NCBI GenBank assembly: GCA_030159075.1
Contig: BROG01000131.1
Span: 983,501-1,047,500, forward strand
DNA length: 64,000 nt
Direction: 5' to 3'
DNA from: Atrina japonica
Taxonomy: Eukaryota > Mollusca > Bivalvia > Pterioida > Pinnidae
Shown here: piece after piece, positions 58,355-64,000 of the stretch
Position numbering within the stretch: position 1 is the stretch's first letter
How the letters are laid out: the number at the start of each line of letters is the position of its first letter
Translations under genes and position numbers: made by a program
Notes under the pieces: model-generated
Seen by the model: only the letters and a program-made list of their open reading frames with translations
Told to the model about the DNA's origin: nothing
Database searches by the model: none

Positions 58355-59645
58355 CCAAGGTATTAATCTTCATACAGAAGACAAATAAAGTATACAAATC
58401 CGGTGAACATTCAAGGACCTCTGAAAACCTTGAGGTTGTATCAGGTGCCATGGAGGAGTAAGTATCCCTTGATGACAGGTCACACCACACCGATGTGAAC
58501 TATGTTATAACAATCGAGTGAATAGGGCAGTGGGGCCAGTAATAAAAGAGTTAAAACTCGCGGAAAATTCTGTAAACTCTTTGAAACATTCCCCTTAAAT
58601 ACGAAAAATGAAGAGATTTTTATGGTTCAAAGCGTGATGCTTTAGTCTAATCACTCAGCCGCGGATACCTCTTCCAAAGTTCCATTTCAGTCAGATCAAT
58701 GACAAAGCAATATATCAGTCCAACTTGAAAGTTTCTTTTTTGATGAAAAACGTTTTCCAGATAAGACAATTTATACAGCGCATTAACTTTAACAAAGACG
58801 GTGCTAAAACAAAGTTTTGTTAAAAGGAAGTTATGCTGTATGTCCACAAAGACAGACTGGATGAAACAGACTTGATTCATGTTGCAAACGGGTTTGTAGA
58901 AAGAGAAGATGGTTGGAAATTAACATTTGGACATTTTACAATATGCGACTTTTCACTGAAAATTAATTCCGTGCAGAGAGGTATACTTAACAGAATTTTA
59001 AAGATCATTGTGTTTTTCTTTTGATTAAAATAATTACTAGTAGTCGAATAATCCCCTTTGTTAGTTGCTAATTAGCAATTTCAAGTACTGGTTGAAGTGT
59101 TGTGCTGTTACCTGTTGGCTTATATGTAGTGGCCTTGACTGACCTTGAGTTACATAAGATGCATACATGATTCCTCATGACCATAATACAACGTTGTAAG
59201 CACAGCAGATATAATGGTAGTTTTGCAGTACTGCTACAGGACGCAATTTTACAAAATACATCATGCAACAGTAGGCACCAACAACTACATCCATCTCATC
59301 ACTTTCAAAGTTTGTCAGAAACAATATGTTGTTGAAACAGGGGACCTTCGAAGACGGATCTACCATTAAAATTAGAAAACGCAATGAACCTGTAGGTGAC
59401 CATTTCAACCTTGAATGTCATTAATAGGAGGTTATTACAATCGTGATTATTGACCAAAACCAAAATTGGAATGACTTGGAAGAAAAATGAAGAAGTACCA
59501 ATGAATAATCGAAACTCTAAGTCCATTAAAATGCGACAAGTTAGATGTAACAAAATGCCACACCCGTCGCAAATGTTACATGGAAACATCTCGAGTTCAG
59601 TGAAAAGCTCAATCTCGGTGAAAATGTCATCATCGTTTAAGATAT
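58355..59645 (-). mobile_element. 3' region of a minus-strand RT-retroelement relic
   Basis: 59440-59645 matches 45226-45570 and (reversed) 47800-47970. 58355-58475 matches the 42620-42865 repeat (minus strand: cactcctccatggcac-like block and cagaggtcc). Order and strand fit one element running from 59825 down to 58355. Confidence 0.58.
58612..58672 (-). mobile_element. SINE A tRNA-like head fragment
   Basis: Minus strand: gaggtatccgcggctgagtg then attagac (A-box-like) and catcacgctttgaaccat, which matches the head of the 3984 copy. Confidence 0.55.
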
Positions 59646-59659
59646 GATTGGCGAAAGGG

Positions 59660-59825
59660 AGTCACTTATATGATTGAGCTCCAGAATACTATCTAACTGA
59701 AAAGGGATTCAAATTGTTTCACAAGATCCCCGACCACACAACTTCCTCATTGACGATTTCAAGCATTCGACAACGTAACCCTGTGCGAGTAGTTTATTGG
59801 CTCTCACGATAAAACATTCATAAGA
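59660..59825 (-). pseudogene. RT-retroelement ORF C-terminal relic
   Basis: Minus strand reads SYECFIVRANKLLAQGYVVE then CLKSSMRKLCGRG, colinear with the 47555-47660 relic (a few residues deleted after VRA). It precedes the same 3' region, which supports one truncated element. Confidence 0.6.
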
Positions 59826-59830
59826 ATGTA

Positions 59831-60498
59831 TCATGGCCTGGCATAAGGTATGAGTTGTCAAGTGAAAACGCCATACGCAGGAGAAGACGGGATATTACTG
59901 CACAGGAACGGGGAGTTCATGGTACGGAAGTTGAAATCGTCGCATTTGTCATAAAGGGAGGTGTGAATTTGACTGTCCTTCCCAATCGACAGAGTGAATA
60001 TAGATACGAAGCAAATGTGTTGCTCTCTGTCGTCTCATATATCTCAAACTGAACAGGTTACATCTGACCAAAGTCATTATGAAATTCCGAATTATTTATA
60101 CAGGATGTCGTCGATGTACCTGTAGGTTAAATTGAACCGAGATACTAATTGTTACTTTCCTGTTGCGAGCAGAGACTGTATAAATTCCGCTTTACACGAA
60201 TACAAAAAAAATGTCAGCCAGGGGAGAGGTACAATTTGTACCCATTGGAATGCCGACGTATTGCTGGAAACCATTTTCTGCAAACACCACGAAGATGTGG
60301 TCCACAAGAAACTTCAGCATCATGATGGTATCGTATTCAGAGTAAATTTACTGTGAATGCACAGGTTACAGTCACCCAGGTTCTAAGGCATCAATAAATT
60401 AAATGACTTCACCAAAATGAATGGTCTGAAACCTTTTCACTATGTGATTCTAGTACGAATTGATTACATGTCGGAACCGCCATTGTTCTTTCGTTGTA
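59831..60498. other. Intergenic, no gene seen
   Basis: Small plus-strand ORFs at 59855-60052 and 60132-60356 have no recognised motif. Base composition is less AT-rich than neighbours, so decayed coding sequence is possible. Confidence 0.5.
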
Positions 60499-60638
60499 TG
60501 GAGACGTCACCAAATGCCGGTGAAGGGCTTCAAATTTTGGCCTATGCTCGGCACTTACGGCCATTGAGCAGTGAGGGTTCTTTAACGTGCCGACACCTAA
60601 TGTGACACTGGACCTCCAGTTTTTACTGTCTCATCCGA
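60499..60638 (-). mobile_element. SINE B fragment, truncated at both ends
   Basis: gagacgtcaccaaatgccgg, ttggcctatgctcggcactt, gttctttaacgtgccgacac. Flanked by an exact 12-base duplication tctttcgttgta (60487-60498 and 60639-60650). Confidence 0.85.
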
Positions 60639-60650
60639 TCTTTCGTTGTA

Positions 60651-61410
60651 AGATTTGCATCCCATTGCTGTATCAGGTACGAACTTATGGCATATAGAAC
60701 TCACTTAAATGCTGTCATTTGTATAATTTTCATTTTTGTCATTTTAAATTCATTTGAATTTAACGATTTATTTTAGCGTAAAATGTTAAAGTGTTTTGAC
60801 TCGTTAAGCTGATCTAATTTTGTAACTTTGCATATTTTGCTTCAGTCTTTCCTCACATTTGTCCATTTCTTTGGTAACTCAGTTATCGAGTTATTCACTT
60901 GTTTGATCCCCTATTAAGGAATTCTCATGGATGTATCTGTACACCCCTCAGAATTCTTTGTTACACCCGAAAACGTACTAATTAAAAAAAAGACAGGTGC
61001 TCTCCATACTACATATTTTAAAAATTTTTTGACATTGATATGACAATGATGTGTAATACCCTTATAAAATTTTACTGAAAGGAAATCAATGAATTCATAT
61101 ATGCCACTATCAAATTTTACATATTAATATAAATTGGGTCATTGACAGGTACAAAACTGATTTATTTGGTCAATACAATGACTTTTCTTCAAAATAAGCA
61201 TAATTTATAGAATACAAAGCTCTATTTAGCAAAACAGTAGCCTAGCTGAGGGTATCCTATATTATATTTTGGCATAAATAAATAGATATAACAAAATAAA
61301 AATGTGTGAAAAACTAGTTTAACATGTTTCTTTCATTAATACAACATAAAATATGTTAGACGTAACCAGGTCAACGTCAATACTACTACTGTCCGACAGA
61401 ATCGTATTTT
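60651..61410. other. Intergenic, no gene seen
   Basis: AT-rich, nothing recognised. Confidence 0.7.
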
Positions 61411-61468
61411 TCTCCATATGAGTGAAATATTCTTGAGTGGGACGTTAAATAACAATAAACAAACAAAC
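61411..61468 (+). mobile_element. SINE B 3' tail fragment
   Basis: ctccatatgagtgaaatatt, cttgagtgggacgttaaata, acaataaacaaacaaac. Confidence 0.75.
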
Positions 61469-61717
<249 letters not shown>

Positions 61718-61719
61718 TA

Positions 61720-64000
61720 TATATGTGGTAGTACTATGAATAAGAATTACTTTAATTCTGTCATTATCTACATTATAATTTCAACCTGCACGTTTATTCC
61801 ATTTGTACAGTATTTTCTAGTTTCGATTTTAATTCAGGTCAGCTGTTTTGTTATCTATAGATAATGTTACATTGCAATGGGGCGAATGGGGAAAAAATAA
61901 CTATGGTCATTTAATTCATAAGAATAAAGACACAGAACTTGTGACCCATTTAGCCCCAAATTTTAAACTGACAACATGATTTTCATCTGAAAACTTGGAA
62001 GTGCAGTTCATACATGTACTAAATTCTCATATTCATTGTTTAATACCGAATGTGAATGACAGAGTGAACCTTATTGGAAAATATTTGCTTAAAATTGGGA
62101 AACAACAGCAGATTTTACATTGGGATTGGGGCCTTTTACGGGACCCGCATATTGATGATTAATCCCTGAATGATCATGTGAGGTTATCTGATTTTAATGC
62201 AGTCAACTCATCAAATAACATAAACAAAATTATGTATCTAATTTCCTCTTTGTACCTCATGTAGAACATATATACGCATGTCAGTTTGTAATACTTTTGC
62301 CGGATGTGTATTCTATTCAACTTTATTTTCTCTTGTGCCCACTTCAGTCAGGAAATATAAACCAGATCACATTCTATTTTTCAGACAAATACATGTATGC
62401 ATTGTTGTACGTGAAGACGCACACAGGAACATCGCCTCTGTGTTATCCATGCAGTCATGCTCAAGTGGTCTTTCAGCAGGTATGTAAGCACAAACTGCTT
62501 ATTTGTTCGCTTCCTGGTGCCTCCCCATTCTAAAGGCTCTTGATTGCTGGTAAATAATGGTGGTTCTGTATCAATCTCCTGGTCAAAATCTGGATTGTGA
62601 AATATTATACTCTTATGTGGGAGGAGGACTGTTCAAAATATCCTTGAAATATTATGTCTTATCTTTTATAGCAATGTCAATAGATATAACTTTTCCACAT
62701 ATTTTCCTTGTTATTTTGTATACAATTATTACTTATTGCAAAAAAAACTTAAATGAAGAATTAATTGTATGTTTCCAATTTTCAGGGATTTCTTACCCCA
62801 AAACCCCTAAGTCGCCAGATTGCTAACAAAGCTCAATTTGTAACATTTTTGATAGGCTTTCTGGAAAACCTATCCTCCAAAACACAAATTGGGAAAAACA
62901 TGGGTTATAAGTGACTTAAAGTATAGTACTTTTTACACATATTTCTGTTTAAAAATTGATATTTTTACCCCAAAACACAAAATTTGATAAATAATGATTG
63001 TATGGGTAATGGGTCCATATTTGTCATTAAGCATATCTACACTACAACTTGTACTTCCATTGCAAACAGAGGCCGTAATTGAGGTTTTCCAGTTTTCAGC
63101 AATAATTTGTTAACTTTCTATGGTTTTTACCCCAAAACTCCTAAACGCCCCAACGGTCAGAGTGCTAACATGGCTCATTTTGTGGTATTTTCATAAGCTT
63201 TCAGATAATCATAACCTTAAAAATTTCCCCAGGGGGGACAAGGATTATTGGTACCTCAAAGACTATTAGTTATTGGTGGTACAGTGCTCTGTAAGTCCTT
63301 CTCCGTTCTCGTCCATGCTACCGCAGTCATGCTCTTCCACTCTCTATCAAAGAGTTTGTTACTTTTTTCTACTTTGGTATTCATATTTCATATTATGTTC
63401 TGGTGTTTTGTTTATATCTCACATTGAAGTTTTCATAAAATGCATCTTTCATTTCTTCAATCATTTCTGAATCATTCATTGTAGTGTAGCACTGGCTACT
63501 CCTTTCTTTAATACGATACTTTACTTTCATGATGATGTCCCGAGTAAAGCAGTCTCTCCTGAATTAGGTCTGATCATGTATGATTTAGTCCATCTTCTTT
63601 CACTGACATACAGCACATGAATCTTGTATCGTCTCATCTCTGCTGTTACCAAGGCTAGTCTATCTGCACATTATCCATTCGTCCCAAAATTCTAATCTGA
63701 ATTTGGTCTTGACTGTGTTGAGGGCATCCTTTTTCATGTTGGTAGTTTCCAGATGGCTTTCGCTAGCTCCAGCGATGGTCCTTGGAAGATATAGAGATAT
63801 CCTCCATAACACTATACCTGGAGGGCCTATGGCTTTCTGTCGGGGTATCATTCCCTTATCCACAAGTTCTAGTTATTTGAATATGCAATAGACTCTCCTT
63901 TCGCCACTATCAATTAGCTTACAAAGTATTTCCAGGAACACCCTGTGAAGGTGTGACATGTGTCTTGCTAGTGTCTTTTTGGGACGGTTGGCATTGCTCG
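61720..64000. other. Intergenic, possible decayed coding at the right edge
   Basis: 62790-62930 and 63125-63240 are two diverged copies of a segment with taccccaaaacccctaa and gctaacaaagctcaatttgt. From 63660 to 64000 the minus strand has a mostly open frame with three stops (for example IGPPGIVLWRISLYLPRTIA). No family recognised; it may be a relic that continues beyond the window. Confidence 0.4.
62790..63240 (+). repeat. Direct repeat pair, ~335 bp apart
   Basis: Both copies have a ttaccccaaaac opening, gctaac-aagctcattt-tgt and a gctttc-gga-aa block; a third partial copy starts at 62963. Confidence 0.6.

Overview
This is a 64 kb piece of an animal nuclear genome, most likely from a bivalve mollusc. 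It is AT-rich and full of introns, microsatellites and short transposable elements. The mollusc assignment is inference. It rests on a tRNA-headed SINE resembling the RUDI/V-SINE type, on a dispersed repeat containing a gtgaccggtcgacagggga core, and on a reverse-transcriptase-like relic of a kind I associate with bivalve genomes. No bacterial-style operons, rRNA or functional tRNA genes were seen.

Region 1 (1-32,418, + strand) is one protein-coding gene: the 3' eighteen exons of an ANKFN1 / wide awake (Nmf9) orthologue. The exons have consistent splice phases and join into one open frame of 987 codons plus a TAG stop. The order is a low-complexity head, two ankyrin repeats, one fibronectin type III domain, a long family-specific core and a C-terminal Ras-associating-like domain. 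The visible protein ends in T-E-V, a possible PDZ ligand. The first visible exon opens inside a split codon, so the start codon and promoter lie upstream, either left of the window or in an unrecognised exon in the first 2.5 kb.

The introns hold palindromic pogo-like MITEs with TA target sites, two tRNA-derived SINE families, nested insertions, a tandem array that re-copies an exon/intron junction, and an odd 1.27 kb block made almost only of A and C between two CT microsatellites.

Region 2 (32,419-about 35,860, possibly to about 38,900) is the 3' UTR. It has two tandem-repeat clusters and alternative poly(A) signals at 33,884, 35,837 and 38,883.

Region 3 (about 35.9-64 kb) has no convincing host gene. 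It is a patchwork of mobile-element remains: a MITE family with AGGTCTACCAAGG ends, several single inverted-repeat elements, relics of an RT-bearing retroelement on both strands, SINE pieces, and a well-bounded 3,796 bp hAT-like transposon (50,996-54,791) with a decayed transposase. A strong-Kozak ATG followed by a splice donor at 56,057-56,011 on the minus strand is a weak candidate for the first exon of another gene.
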